Counted from the first letter of the stretch, positions 17,030 to 26,221 are shown. The stretch is 46,731 bases of DNA from Acidobacteriota bacterium (GCA_003222275.1 QHVJ01000153.1:1-46731), one strand, 5' to 3'. Notes: generated from the letters alone by a model not told the origin. Translations and numbers: made by a program.

Positions 17030-18886
17030 ATGCAGAAGCCTCTCGCCGCCCCCATTCTCGTCGCCACTTTGCTGCTGCCGGGTCTCTCGCTGGCCGAGGA
17101 GCGACGGACCACCTACAACGTGGCCGGCTACCACATCGCGGCCGAGGGCGATCTGAAAGGGTTCACCCTGGAGCTGACGCCGACCCGGATTGCCGAAGGC
17201 CTCGACGTCGTCGCGGTCAAGCTCACGAGCCCGGCGCCCCAGCCCCCGCCACGCTTCACGCTCAAGTGGTCGCTGCCTTCGCACGACGTGGTCGGGCAAT
17301 GGGCCACCGGCCGCCAGATGAACAAGACGATCCGCCCGGACTGGTCCGGGGGACGCTTGCAGGCGTCGATGTTCGCGCGAGAGGCGCCGGTGAGCTGCCT
17401 GTTCGGCAGCGACGACGGCAACGTGCTCACGTTTGCGGTGTCCGACGCCCTGGACACCGTCCTCATCGGATCAGGCATCCGCGAGGAGGACGGGCTCATC
17501 TACAACGACATCACCTTCTTCAGCGAGCCGCATCCGAGCCTCACGCAATACTCGGTGGAGCTGCGCATCGATCGGCGCGCCGTCCCGTATTGGACGGCGC
17601 TCGAGGACGTGGGCGAGTGGTGGGCGCGGCAGCCCGGCTACGAGCCGGCGCGGGTGCCCGAGCCCGCGCGGCAGCCGGTCTACTCGACCTGGTACAGCTA
17701 CCACCAGAGCGTCGACGCCGCGGTGCTGCTGAAGGAGGTGGCGATCGCCAAGCGGATGGGGTTCGACTCGATCATCGTCGACGACGGCTGGCAGACCCTC
17801 GACAGCGCCCGGGGCTATGCCTACACCGGGGATTGGCAGCCCGAGCGCATGCCGGACATGAAGGCCTTCGTGGACGGCTGCCACGCGCTGGGCGTGAAGG
17901 TCGTGCTCTGGTACGCGGTGCCCTTCGTGGGCAAGAACGCGAAGGTCGCGGAGCGCTTCAAGGACGAGTCCCTGCGGTACGAAGACCGCCTGGGCGCGTA
18001 CGTGCTCGACCCGCGCTACCCCGACGTGCGCCAGTACCTGATCGAGGTCTACCGGAAGGCCATCCAGGACTGGGGCATCGACGGGTTCAAGCTCGACTTC
18101 ATCGAGCGCTTCGCCGCCGACGAGAAGACGGTGCTCGAAGCCACGGGGGGCCGCGACTTCGCGTCGGTCAACGAGGCCACCGACCGGATGATGACCGACA
18201 TCCTGGCCGAGCTGAAGAAGGTGAAGCCCGACGTCATGATCGAGTTCCGCCAGCCCTACATCGGACCCCTGATCCGCAAGTACGGGAACATGTTCCGGGC
18301 CAGCGACTGCCCGAACTCCTACCTCGCGAACCGGGTGAAGACCGTCGACCTGCGCCTCCTCAGCGGCAACACCGCCGTGCACGCCGACATGATCATGTGG
18401 CACTACGGCGAGCGGGTCGAGATCGCCGCCTTCCAGCTCTTGAACGTGCTCTTCTCGGTGCCGCAGGTGTCGGTGCGGCTCCAGGAGATCCCCAAGGACC
18501 ACTTCGCGATGGTCCAGTTCTACACGACATACTGGAGAGAGAACCGGCCGGTGTTGCTCGACGGCGCGTTCGAGGCCCTCGACCCGGCCGAAAACTATCC
18601 GGTGCTGATCGCTCGCGGCGGCGGCAAGCAGATCGTCGGCGTCTACGGCGACGCGTTCGTGAAGCTCGACGGAAGCACGCCGGGAAAGATCGACCTCATC
18701 AACGCGAAGAACTCGGACGCGGTGATCCTCGCCGTCGGCCAGGACCTGGGAACGTACCGGTACAAGATCCGGGATTGCCAGGGAAAGGTGGTCGGCTCCG
18801 GCCAGGCACGCCTCGACAAGGGGACGCGCGATTTCAAGGTGCCCGTGTCCGGGTTGCTTTCCCTGCAGCGGGGCGAGCAGCGCTAG
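17030..18886 (+). CDS. GH36-like alpha-galactosidase, secreted
   Basis: This 618-residue protein has a Sec signal (LAAPILVATLLLPGLSLAEE). The (beta/alpha)8 barrel shows IIVDDGWQ near residue 249. The nucleophile region is GFKLDF with Asp at about 356, and the acid/base region is RASDCPN with Asp at about 426, matching the GH36/GH27 clan (GH-D) layout. It is third in a unit with the Gfo/Idh and Ldh_2 genes, 9 bp after the latter. It would release alpha-linked galactose, or a related residue, from oligosaccharide side chains. Its stop overlaps the end of the antisense lon remnant. Confidence 0.86.
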   Translation: MQKPLAAPILVATLLLPGLSLAEERRTTYNVAGYHIAAEGDLKGFTLELTPTRIAEGLDVVAVKLTSPAPQPPPRFTLKWSLPSHDVVGQWATGRQMNKTIRPDWSGGRLQASMFAREAPVSCLFGSDDGNVLTFAVSDALDTVLIGSGIREEDGLIYNDITFFSEPHPSLTQYSVELRIDRRAVPYWTALEDVGEWWARQPGYEPARVPEPARQPVYSTWYSYHQSVDAAVLLKEVAIAKRMGFDSIIVDDGWQTLDSARGYAYTGDWQPERMPDMKAFVDGCHALGVKVVLWYAVPFVGKNAKVAERFKDESLRYEDRLGAYVLDPRYPDVRQYLIEVYRKAIQDWGIDGFKLDFIERFAADEKTVLEATGGRDFASVNEATDRMMTDILAELKKVKPDVMIEFRQPYIGPLIRKYGNMFRASDCPNSYLANRVKTVDLRLLSGNTAVHADMIMWHYGERVEIAAFQLLNVLFSVPQVSVRLQEIPKDHFAMVQFYTTYWRENRPVLLDGAFEALDPAENYPVLIARGGGKQIVGVYGDAFVKLDGSTPGKIDLINAKNSDAVILAVGQDLGTYRYKIRDCQGKVVGSGQARLDKGTRDFKVPVSGLLSLQRGEQR

Positions 18887-19164
18887 CGTCGCGGATCGGA
18901 TCCTTTGATTTCCGTTTGCGGGTCTTCGATCCGTCTCAGTGGCACGAGCACGTCGTCGCCGCGGCGGTTCCTGCACTGCTTGACGTACTGGTCGAACAGT
19001 GCCCTGACTTTCGACATCAGCTCCGCGTGACCCTCGCCGGACGAGGGTTCCCACTCTCGAGGGAGGGGCTCGGGTCACGAACGCTCTGGTCGCGTTGGGA
19101 GGCGAGAAAAACCGGGGAAGACTACGAGATCCCGGAGCGGCACCAGCGGCAATGTCTGGGACAT
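18883..19164 (-). pseudogene. Remnant of Lon protease N-terminal domain
   Basis: Reading the minus strand from the ATG at 19164 gives MSQTLPLVPLRDLVVFPG, the conserved start of Lon proteases, preceded by a GGAG ribosome site. The frame stops at TGA (19077-19075). The same frame then continues as AELMSKVRALFDQYVKQ and DDVLVPLRRIEDP, matching the later Lon stretch in which QFEQYVKL-type and SLxxIDDP-type sequences occur. A block of roughly 70-90 residues between these parts is missing, the ATPase and protease domains are absent, and a TAG ends the fragment at 18883. It is 11 bp downstream of the thioredoxin gene on the same strand. This is a decayed gene with no expected activity. Confidence 0.72.
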
Positions 19165-19175
19165 CAAATCTCCGT

Positions 19176-19502
19176 TCAGGGCCCGGTCAGCGCTTCGAAG
19201 GCTTCCTTCAGCTCCGTGTGGCTCGGACGTGCGACCTGCTGGACGACGACGCCGTCTTTCAAGAACACGAGGTTCGGCCACATCTTGACCCCGAACGAAC
19301 GGCCGAGCCGGCGCCCGGGGCCGTCTTCGACCTTCACGTGGCGGACCTGCGGATGCTCGCGCAGGAGCGACGCTACGCGCGGGGCGGCGGCGCGGCAGAA
19401 GCCGCACCAGCCGGTCCCGAACTCGAGGAGCACGAGGCCAGGCGCGCGGTCGATCTCCTCGCGGGTCGGCGCTTCTTCCAGCGGCAGATAATCGGCGCTC
19501 AT
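19176..19502 (-). CDS. Thioredoxin-family protein
   Basis: This 108-residue protein has the redox motif WCGFC at residues 32-36, preceded by VLLEFGTG, and the later KMWPNLVFLKDG with a cis-Pro-type position (WP). The usual WCGPC is changed at the third variable residue to Phe, which will shift the redox potential. There is no signal peptide, so it should be cytoplasmic. The ATG at 19502 overlaps the GH78 stop (ATGA), so it is translated behind the rhamnosidase. The longer ORF in the track is antisense or shadow sequence upstream. Confidence 0.88.
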   Translation of the reverse strand: MSADYLPLEEAPTREEIDRAPGLVLLEFGTGWCGFCRAAAPRVASLLREHPQVRHVKVEDGPGRRLGRSFGVKMWPNLVFLKDGVVVQQVARPSHTELKEAFEALTGP

Positions 19503-22192
19503 GGCGCAGTCACGTGCAAATCCCCCGCCACCAGGGGTGCGGAGAACGAGTGCCGCCCGGATTCGATCACGGAAACGCGGCTCGCATCCCGGCCGGGCAT
19601 GCGGACCTCGGCCGACGTGTTCGGGGGCAGCTCGACGTCCAGGGAAAAAGTTGCGCCGTCCCACCGCCAGGCAACGGACATGTGCCCGCGGGGCGACTCG
19701 TGCGACGCGCGGACCCACGTGATCCCCGGCACCGGTTGCGGGCGGATCCTCACGCGCTTGAAGCCGGGGAACGCCGGGTCGGGCGCGAGCCCCGCCAGGT
19801 CCCCGTAGAACCACTCGACGATCTGGCCGAGCATGAAGTGGTTCTGTGAAGAATGCGGGTTCGCGTCCCAGGCCTCGGTCAGCGACGTGGCGCCCCGGGC
19901 GAGCTGGAACCCGTAGCCGGGCCTCTCGCTCTGGTGGTTCATGTCGAAGATGACGTCAGAGCGCCCCCCGTCGGCGAGCGCGCGCAGGACATAGCGGTAC
20001 CCGACGTCACCCGCCGTCGTGCCGTTGCCATGGGCGCGGACATCCCGGACGAGCGCCTCGAGCACGCGCGCGCGATGCTCCTCGGGGGCGAGGCCGAGGA
20101 CGAGCGGCATCGCCTGGGCCGTCTGGGAGCCGGTGGCATAGAGGGCGCGCTCGGAGTCGAGGAACCTCCGGTTGAAGGCGGCCCGGATGCGGCCGGCCGC
20201 CTCGGAGTAGCGCCGGCCGTCGTCCTCGTGCCCGAGCCGGCCGGCGATCTTCGCCAGCGCCAGGTGGTCCTCGTAGTAGATCGCCGTCGCGGTGAGCGCG
20301 ATCGGCGTGAGCTGCGACGGGCCCGGAGGCTTCGGGCCCAGGTCGTACCAGTCTCCGAGCCCGTAGTCCACGATGTCACCCTGCGCCCGGCTCGCGAGAT
20401 AGGCGACGTAGCGCCTCATCGCATCGTAGTTGCGGCGGAGCGGCGTGTCGTCGCCGGTCCAGACGTAGTGCTGCCACGCCGCGAGGACGATCGCGCTGCC
20501 CCATTCGGGCGAGTCCCGGAAGCCTCCGTCGAAGACGACGTACTCGGGCGCGATGTCGGGCACGAGACCGTCCGGCCGTTGCGCGTCGGCCATGTCCACG
20601 AAGGTCTTGGCGTACAGGCGGGCGAGATCGGTCTCGTAGCGGAGGGACGGCCCGTTGAGGTGGTACTGCTCGAGCCAGCCCAGCCGCTCGCGATGGGGGC
20701 AATCGGTGATGACGTGGGCCAGGTTGCTGCGCTGGGCCCAGCGCACGAGCGTACGAATCCGGTTGAACAGCTCGCTCGAGCACGCGAACTCCCCGGCGGG
20801 AGGCGAGTCGGAGTGGACCACGACGCTCTCGAGCGACTCGACCTGCGGAGGCGCGCCGCCTGGCGGCGCGGAGCGCTCCACCTGGACGTAGCGGCTGCCG
20901 TGGTAGAAGAACCGCGGAAACCAGGACTCGCCTTCGCCGCGGCCCGCGAGCGTGTAGCTCCAGAACGCCTCTCCTCCGCCGCTCGACCCGCGGTCCACGG
21001 AGCCGTCGGCGTTCAGCAGCTCGGCGGGGGTCATCTTCACGGTGGCGCCCGCAGGGCCGCGGACTCTCAGGCGCGGCATCATCGACGCGTTCTGGCCGAA
21101 GTCGTAGACCGCCACTCCGGGGCGGAGCTCCCGCACAGCTACGGGGGCGAGCGTCTCGTAGGCACGGAAGGGCGGCGCCGCATAGGAAGCGCCGCGCAGA
21201 TGGCGAGCAGGCACCTCCAAGCCCTCCGGTACCGCCCAGGCCGAATCGTCGAACCCGGGCTGGTCCCACCCTCGAGGCTCGAGACGTGCGTCGTCGTCCT
21301 CCCCCCCGTAGACGTTGGAGAAGACGATCGGACCCGGCGTGACGCGCCACTGGCGGTCGGTTCCGACCACGTCGACGGTACCGTCGGCGTATTCGAGCCG
21401 GATCTGGGCGATCGCCGCCAGGGGCCGGAAGGTCGAGGTGAACTTGACGTAGCGCCCGGGCTGCACGCTGTACATGCCGCTGCCGAGCACCATTCCCACG
21501 GCGTTGTCGCCGGCGCGGACCGAGTGCGTGACGTCGTGCGTGTCGTACAGGCACGTCTTGTCGTACGCCGTCCACCCCGGCGTCAGCAGGCCGGTGCCGA
21601 CGCGGGCGCCGTTCACGCTCATCTCGTAGTGCCCGAGGCCGCAGACGCTCGCCAGCGCGCGGTGCAGGCCCGCGCGCACCGCAAATTGCCGGCGGAGGAG
21701 CAGCGTGCCGTTGGCGCGAGGGTTGGGTCCCGAGCGCAGCAGGTCCGGATCCGTGATCCACCGCGCCTGCCACCCGGCGGGCTCGAGGACTCCCATCGTC
21801 CACGTGGCCGGCGCGCTCCAGACCGACGCGTGATTCCCGCCATCCCAGACCTTCAGCTTCCAGAAGACCTGCTCGTTCGAGCGCAGCGCGCGGCCGCCGT
21901 AAGGCACGTGGAGCTGCTCGTCCGATTCGACGCGCCCGCTGTCCCACACGTCGCCCCGGTTGCGTTCCAGGCCGTCGAGCGAAGACGACACGAGGACCTG
22001 CCACGCGCCCTGGCGCAGGCCCTGGCCTTCACCGCGCAGCTGCCAGGAGAGGCGCGGGGGCGCGGAGTCGATTCCGAGCGGGTCCACGATGCCGTCGCAT
22101 CGGAGGGCGACCGGTGCGAGCGAGCCGGGGCTCTCGCGCGGAGCGAATGCGATCAGCGTCAGGAGCGCCGAGCCGAGCCGTCGGGAGATCAT
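19499..22192 (-). CDS. GH78 alpha-L-rhamnosidase
   Basis: This secreted enzyme of 897 residues (Sec-like N-terminus ISRRLGSALLTLIAF) hydrolyses terminal alpha-L-rhamnose. N-terminal Ig-like and carbohydrate-binding-like domains include RLSWQL and WQARWITDPDLL. The DUF-type domain NGTLLLRRQFAV leads into the (alpha/alpha)6 catalytic barrel with ITDCPHRERLGWLEQ, GLGDWYDLGP and TSLTEAWDAN, all GH78 signatures with the acidic residues intact, and a C-terminal beta domain (GFKRVRIRPQP) closes it. It lies 26 bp downstream of the AraC gene and 4 nt into the thioredoxin gene, so it is probably AraC-controlled. The substrates would be rhamnogalacturonan fragments or rhamnosylated plant glycosides. Confidence 0.93.
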   Translation of the reverse strand: MISRRLGSALLTLIAFAPRESPGSLAPVALRCDGIVDPLGIDSAPPRLSWQLRGEGQGLRQGAWQVLVSSSLDGLERNRGDVWDSGRVESDEQLHVPYGGRALRSNEQVFWKLKVWDGGNHASVWSAPATWTMGVLEPAGWQARWITDPDLLRSGPNPRANGTLLLRRQFAVRAGLHRALASVCGLGHYEMSVNGARVGTGLLTPGWTAYDKTCLYDTHDVTHSVRAGDNAVGMVLGSGMYSVQPGRYVKFTSTFRPLAAIAQIRLEYADGTVDVVGTDRQWRVTPGPIVFSNVYGGEDDDARLEPRGWDQPGFDDSAWAVPEGLEVPARHLRGASYAAPPFRAYETLAPVAVRELRPGVAVYDFGQNASMMPRLRVRGPAGATVKMTPAELLNADGSVDRGSSGGGEAFWSYTLAGRGEGESWFPRFFYHGSRYVQVERSAPPGGAPPQVESLESVVVHSDSPPAGEFACSSELFNRIRTLVRWAQRSNLAHVITDCPHRERLGWLEQYHLNGPSLRYETDLARLYAKTFVDMADAQRPDGLVPDIAPEYVVFDGGFRDSPEWGSAIVLAAWQHYVWTGDDTPLRRNYDAMRRYVAYLASRAQGDIVDYGLGDWYDLGPKPPGPSQLTPIALTATAIYYEDHLALAKIAGRLGHEDDGRRYSEAAGRIRAAFNRRFLDSERALYATGSQTAQAMPLVLGLAPEEHRARVLEALVRDVRAHGNGTTAGDVGYRYVLRALADGGRSDVIFDMNHQSERPGYGFQLARGATSLTEAWDANPHSSQNHFMLGQIVEWFYGDLAGLAPDPAFPGFKRVRIRPQPVPGITWVRASHESPRGHMSVAWRWDGATFSLDVELPPNTSAEVRMPGRDASRVSVIESGRHSFSAPLVAGDLHVTAP

Positions 22193-22218
22193 CCCGGTGA
22201 TTGTAGGTGAAGGGCCGG

Positions 22219-23118
22219 TCAACCCCTCCGTCCGGAGAAGCTTTGGCGCCATTCGCGGGGAGCGACGCCGGTCTTGCGCTTGAAGAGCCGGCTGAAGTAG
22301 TGCTCGCTCTCGAAGCCGCAGCGGAACGCGACCTCCTTGACGGTGAGGGCGGTCTCGCTCAGGAGCGTGCGCGCACGGCCGAGCTTGATCTGTATGCGGT
22401 ATTGGTGCGGGCTGAGACCGGTGTGATGGGCAAACGTCCGGCGGAACCAGGTGTAGCTCACGCCCAGCCGGCGGGCGAGCTCGGGCAGGGACGGCGCCGG
22501 TTGGGCGGGATCGTCCGCCATGCGGTGCATCGCCTCGTGGATCGCGCGTGCGACGTTCCGGCTGCCCTCCTGGCCGGGCTGCAGGGCCGAGTAGAGCAGG
22601 GACATTATGTACAAGGCAGCTCCCGACGCCACCTGCTGGACGGCCGGGCGCCCGGCGCGCACCGCGTCGATGACGGAGCTGAAGGCCGCGAGGAGCAGGT
22701 CCTCCTCCCGCACCCGCAGCACCGGCCGCCGCGGGGAGAAGAAGCCGTTGCGCACCAGGCTCCGGACCACCGGGCCGTCGCACCCGATCCAGTGCTCGCT
22801 CCAGCCGATGCCGGGGAGCGGGCGGTACCGGTGCCACACGCGGGGGAACAGGATGAACGCCTGGCCGGGCGTGATCCGCCACCGGCTCCGCGCCGTCTCC
22901 AACAGGCCCTGGCCGCTCGAGATGTACACGAACTGGTACTCGCGCAGGACGCGTCCTCTCTTCCAGTCGAAGTGATAGCCGCCGGGGTGGCCAGTGGGCG
23001 GATAGGGGGCGCCGGGCGGGATCCGGGACTCTCCCGCCGTCGTGAGGTACAGGCCCCAGAGGCGGTCGCGATCGCTGATCGGGAAGTACCGGAAGAAGGT
23101 CTGGAGGGCTCGCCCCAT
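22219..23118 (-). CDS. AraC-family transcriptional regulator
   Basis: This 299-residue protein has an N-terminal AraC-type cupin (YQFVYISSGQGLLETARSRW, GQAFILFPRVWHRYRP) and two C-terminal helix-turn-helix motifs, LARRLGVSYTWFRRTF and VKEVAFRCGFESEHYFSRLFKRKTGVAPREWR. These proteins typically activate sugar genes on binding a monosaccharide. It is divergent from the GH39-isomerase-rhaT operon and cotranscribed with GH78, so rhamnose or a related inducer is a reasonable guess. The ATG at 23118 is only about 7 bp from the first candidate operator half-site. Confidence 0.92.
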   Translation of the reverse strand: MGRALQTFFRYFPISDRDRLWGLYLTTAGESRIPPGAPYPPTGHPGGYHFDWKRGRVLREYQFVYISSGQGLLETARSRWRITPGQAFILFPRVWHRYRPLPGIGWSEHWIGCDGPVVRSLVRNGFFSPRRPVLRVREEDLLLAAFSSVIDAVRAGRPAVQQVASGAALYIMSLLYSALQPGQEGSRNVARAIHEAMHRMADDPAQPAPSLPELARRLGVSYTWFRRTFAHHTGLSPHQYRIQIKLGRARTLLSETALTVKEVAFRCGFESEHYFSRLFKRKTGVAPREWRQSFSGRRG

Positions 23119-23124
23119 ATCAGT

Positions 23125-23157
23125 GTCATTTTGTGCACAAGACAGGTCATTGCGTCC
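23125..23157. promoter_or_regulatory. Candidate AraC direct-repeat operator
   Basis: GTCATTTTGTGC (23125-23136) and GTCATTGCGTCC (23146-23157) share GTCATT and are 21 bp apart, two helical turns, the arrangement used by AraC-type activators. A palindrome TTGTGCACAA (23131-23140) overlaps the first site. A weak TTGCCC-16-TAGCTT promoter (23159-23186) follows directly, facing the GH39 operon. Confidence 0.55.
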
Positions 23158-23216
23158 ATTGCCCCCCGGGGCGGAAGTGCTAGCTTGGGCGGCGGTCCTT
23201 TCCCCTCGAGGTGACC

Positions 23217-24743
23217 ATGAGTCGTCGCCGGCGCCTGTCCTCCCTCACCGCCGTGGCTTTCGGTGTGTTCCTGGGTCCGGCGCTCGCCCAGCCGCCACTC
23301 GACAAGGTGCCCGTGCAGTGGGACAAGGTCACCCGGGTCTCGAAGACGATCCCGACGTTGCAGGTGGTGGTGAACCCGCCGCTGCGGCGCGGGTCGGCGA
23401 TCCACGACAACGCCTTCAAGGCCCTGCGCGACCTTCAGGCGGACTACGTCCGATACGTGCCGTGGCTGCCCTATCCGAAGCTCGGCGTGGCGGAGCTCGA
23501 GCCTCCCAAGGATGGAGCGACGTCGTGGGACTTCTCGCTCATCGACCCGATGACCATCGACTTCCTGGAGGCGACCACGGGGCATCCCGTCATCCTGAAC
23601 TTCAGCACGATCCCGCAGTGGATGGCCAGGACCGAGAAGCCCGTCTCGTATCCGGCCGACCCGGACCAGGCCGTCTGGGACTACACGCAGGGGACGGAGT
23701 TCCGCGATCCGACCTTCAAGGAGGTCGCGGACTACTACGCGCGGCTGCTGGCGTGGTACACGCAGGGGGGCTTCACGGACGAGCTCGGCAGGCGGCACGA
23801 GTCCGGCCATCGCTACCCGATTCCCATCTGGGAGGTCTTGAACGAGGTGGACTTCGAGCACAGCTTCTCCCCGGAGGACTACACCCGCCTGTACGACGCG
23901 GTGGTGGCGGCGATGCGTCGCGTGCAGCCGGGGATGAAGTTCGTGGGCACGGCGCTGGCGATACCCGCCCGGACCCCCGAGTTCTTCGAGTACTTCCTGA
24001 ACCACGCCAACCACAAGGCCGGCATCCCGCTCGACTACATCTCGTACCACTTCTATGCGATCCCGGTGGCGGACCAGAGCCCCGAGGTGCAGCAGCACAC
24101 GTTCTTCACGCAGGCGGACGGCTTCCTCACCGTGGTCCGCTACGTGGAGGTGATCCGGAAGCGGCTCTCTCCCGAGACCGGGACCATGATCAACGAGATC
24201 GGCGCGATCTCCGCCGACGACCTGGAGCAGGACAAGCCGGGCCACGTCGCCAAGCCCATCCCGGACTCCTACTGGAACCTCGCGGGTGCGCTGTACGCGT
24301 ACCTCTTCGGAGAGCTGACGCGGATGGGCATCGACGTGGCCGGCGAGTCGCAGCTCGTGGGGTACCCGACCCAGTTCCCGAGCGTGACCATGGTGGACTG
24401 GACGACCGGCCAGCCCAACGCGCGGTATCAGGTCCTGAGGCTCCTGCACGACAACTTCGGGCCGGGCGACAAGCTGGTGGCGAACGCGCAGGCGGGCCCG
24501 TTTCCGCCGGCGCTGGCGAACTACGTCTTCTACCAGGGATTCCTCACGCGAGACGGCAAGCGCCGCCTGCTGCTCGTGAACAAGCGCGATCGCACGATCG
24601 AGGTTTCCGTGCCGGGCGCGAGCGGCGGCCGCGAGGACGTCGTGGACCAGACGACGGCGTCCGGGCCGCCGGCTTCGCGCAGGCTCGACGGCGAGACGGT
24701 CTCGCTGGGCGGGTACGCCGTGGCCGTGGTGACGCTGCCGTAG
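23217..24743 (+). CDS. GH39-like (clan GH-A) glycoside hydrolase, secreted, copy A
   Basis: This 508-residue protein has a Sec signal (LTAVAFGVFLGPALAQP). The clan GH-A barrel is indicated by WEVLNE with acid/base Glu near 210 and INEIGA with nucleophile Glu near 327, plus DYISYHFYAIP and a small C-terminal beta domain (VPGASGG, VDQTTA). GH39 contains beta-xylosidases, alpha-L-iduronidases and arabinobiosidases; linkage specificity cannot be deduced here. The ATG at 23217 is preferred over the upstream GTG because GAGGTG lies just before it. It is first in the five-gene operon running to 31023, under the AraC site. A close paralogue lies four genes downstream. Confidence 0.84.
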   Translation: MSRRRRLSSLTAVAFGVFLGPALAQPPLDKVPVQWDKVTRVSKTIPTLQVVVNPPLRRGSAIHDNAFKALRDLQADYVRYVPWLPYPKLGVAELEPPKDGATSWDFSLIDPMTIDFLEATTGHPVILNFSTIPQWMARTEKPVSYPADPDQAVWDYTQGTEFRDPTFKEVADYYARLLAWYTQGGFTDELGRRHESGHRYPIPIWEVLNEVDFEHSFSPEDYTRLYDAVVAAMRRVQPGMKFVGTALAIPARTPEFFEYFLNHANHKAGIPLDYISYHFYAIPVADQSPEVQQHTFFTQADGFLTVVRYVEVIRKRLSPETGTMINEIGAISADDLEQDKPGHVAKPIPDSYWNLAGALYAYLFGELTRMGIDVAGESQLVGYPTQFPSVTMVDWTTGQPNARYQVLRLLHDNFGPGDKLVANAQAGPFPPALANYVFYQGFLTRDGKRRLLLVNKRDRTIEVSVPGASGGREDVVDQTTASGPPASRRLDGETVSLGGYAVAVVTLP

Positions 24744-24762
24744 TCGGGCGGGGAGGACCAGA

Positions 24763-26208
24763 GTGGCGGAAGCATTTGCGCAGAACGAAGGCTTGCGGGT
24801 CGGCCTCTTCGGGATCGGCCTCGACACCTACTGGCCGCAGTTCGCCGGCCTCGAGGACCGGCTGAAGGGCTATCTGGAGAAGGTGGCCGGCAAGTTGAGG
24901 CGGCCGGGCGTGGAAGTGGTGAGCCTCGGCCTCATCGACTCGCCCGAGAAGGCGGCGGTCGCCGGGCATCGCTTCCGGCAGGCGGACGTCGATCTCATCT
25001 TTCTCTATGTGACCACCTACGCCCTCTCGGCCACGGTGCTGCCCGTCGTGCGCCGGGCGAAGGTGCCCGTGATCGTCCTGAACCTCTCGCCGGGGGCGGC
25101 GATCGACTACGCGTGGTTCAACGCCCTCGGTGACCGCACGAAGATGACGGGGGAGTGGCTGGCCTACTGCCAGGCGTGCTCGGTACCCGAGATCGCCAAC
25201 GTGTTCCGGCGCGCCGGCATCTCGTTCCATCAGATCACCGGGATGCTCGACGACGACCGCCAGGCCTGGGACGAGATCTCGGACTGGATCGACGCCGCCC
25301 GGGTCGCCTACGTGATGGAGCACAACCGCCTCGGCGTGATGGGGCACTACTACGGCGGCATGCTCGACATCTACTCCGACCTGACGCAGCAGTGCGCGGG
25401 CTTCGGCGGCCACGTCGAGATCGTGGAGGTGGACGAGCTGGCGGCTTTGCGAAGGGAAGTGACCTCCGCGCAGGCCCGGGACCGCGTGGCCCAGTTCCGT
25501 GACACCTTCGACGTCCAGGCCGACTGCCCGCCCGCGGAGCTCGACCGCGCCGCGCGCACGTCGGTGGCGCTCGACCGGCTCGTCGACGTCCATCGCCTGG
25601 GCTCGATGGCGTACTACTACATGGGCGTCGGTACCCCCGAGAACGAGGACGCGATCAGCTCGATCATCCTCGGCAACAGCCTGCTCACGGCGCGCGGCGT
25701 CCCGCTCGCCGGAGAGATGGAGATCAAGAACGCCCAGGCGATGAAGATCCTGGACACCTTCGGCGTGGGGGGATCGTTCACCGAGTACTACGCGATGGAC
25801 TTCGCGGCCGACGTGGTGCTGATGGGGCACGACGGTCCGGGCCATCTGGCGATCGCCGAGGGGAAGACGAAGGTGCGGCCGCTCGGCGTGTACCACGGCA
25901 AGGTGGGCCGCGGCCTGTCGGTGGAGATGTCGGTGAAGCGGGGGCCGATCACCGTGCTCGCGGTGGTGCAGGGCGGCGACCGGAAGCTCAAGCTCCTCGT
26001 CGCGGAGGGGGAGTGCGTGCCGGGGCCGGTCCTGGAGATCGGGAACACGAACAGCCGATACCGGTTTCCCATTGGCGCCCGGGCCTACGTGAACGAATGG
26101 AGCCGACACGGCCCCGCCCATCACTGCGCGGTCGGCCTCGGCCACGTCGCCGCGAAGATCGAGAAGCTGGGGAGCCTCCTGGACATGGAAGTCGCGCGCG
26201 TCTGCTAG
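24763..26208 (+). CDS. L-arabinose/L-fucose isomerase family protein
   Basis: This 481-residue protein starts at a GTG with a GGAGG site 6 nt upstream. Rossmann-like N-terminal sequence (RVGLFGIGLDTYWPQF) and a middle region (VMGHYYGGMLDIYSD) lead to putative metal ligands GEMEIKNAQAM, GHDGPGH and GPAHHCAVG, the same order as Glu/His ligands in AraA. The family interconverts aldoses and ketoses, but substrate varies. Because the next gene encodes RhaT and no rhaA is present in the window, an L-rhamnose or other 6-deoxyhexose isomerase role is a sensible hypothesis, unproven. No signal peptide is seen, so it is cytoplasmic. Confidence 0.83.
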   Translation: MAEAFAQNEGLRVGLFGIGLDTYWPQFAGLEDRLKGYLEKVAGKLRRPGVEVVSLGLIDSPEKAAVAGHRFRQADVDLIFLYVTTYALSATVLPVVRRAKVPVIVLNLSPGAAIDYAWFNALGDRTKMTGEWLAYCQACSVPEIANVFRRAGISFHQITGMLDDDRQAWDEISDWIDAARVAYVMEHNRLGVMGHYYGGMLDIYSDLTQQCAGFGGHVEIVEVDELAALRREVTSAQARDRVAQFRDTFDVQADCPPAELDRAARTSVALDRLVDVHRLGSMAYYYMGVGTPENEDAISSIILGNSLLTARGVPLAGEMEIKNAQAMKILDTFGVGGSFTEYYAMDFAADVVLMGHDGPGHLAIAEGKTKVRPLGVYHGKVGRGLSVEMSVKRGPITVLAVVQGGDRKLKLLVAEGECVPGPVLEIGNTNSRYRFPIGARAYVNEWSRHGPAHHCAVGLGHVAAKIEKLGSLLDMEVARVC

Positions 26209-26221
26209 GAGCCCCAACAAT

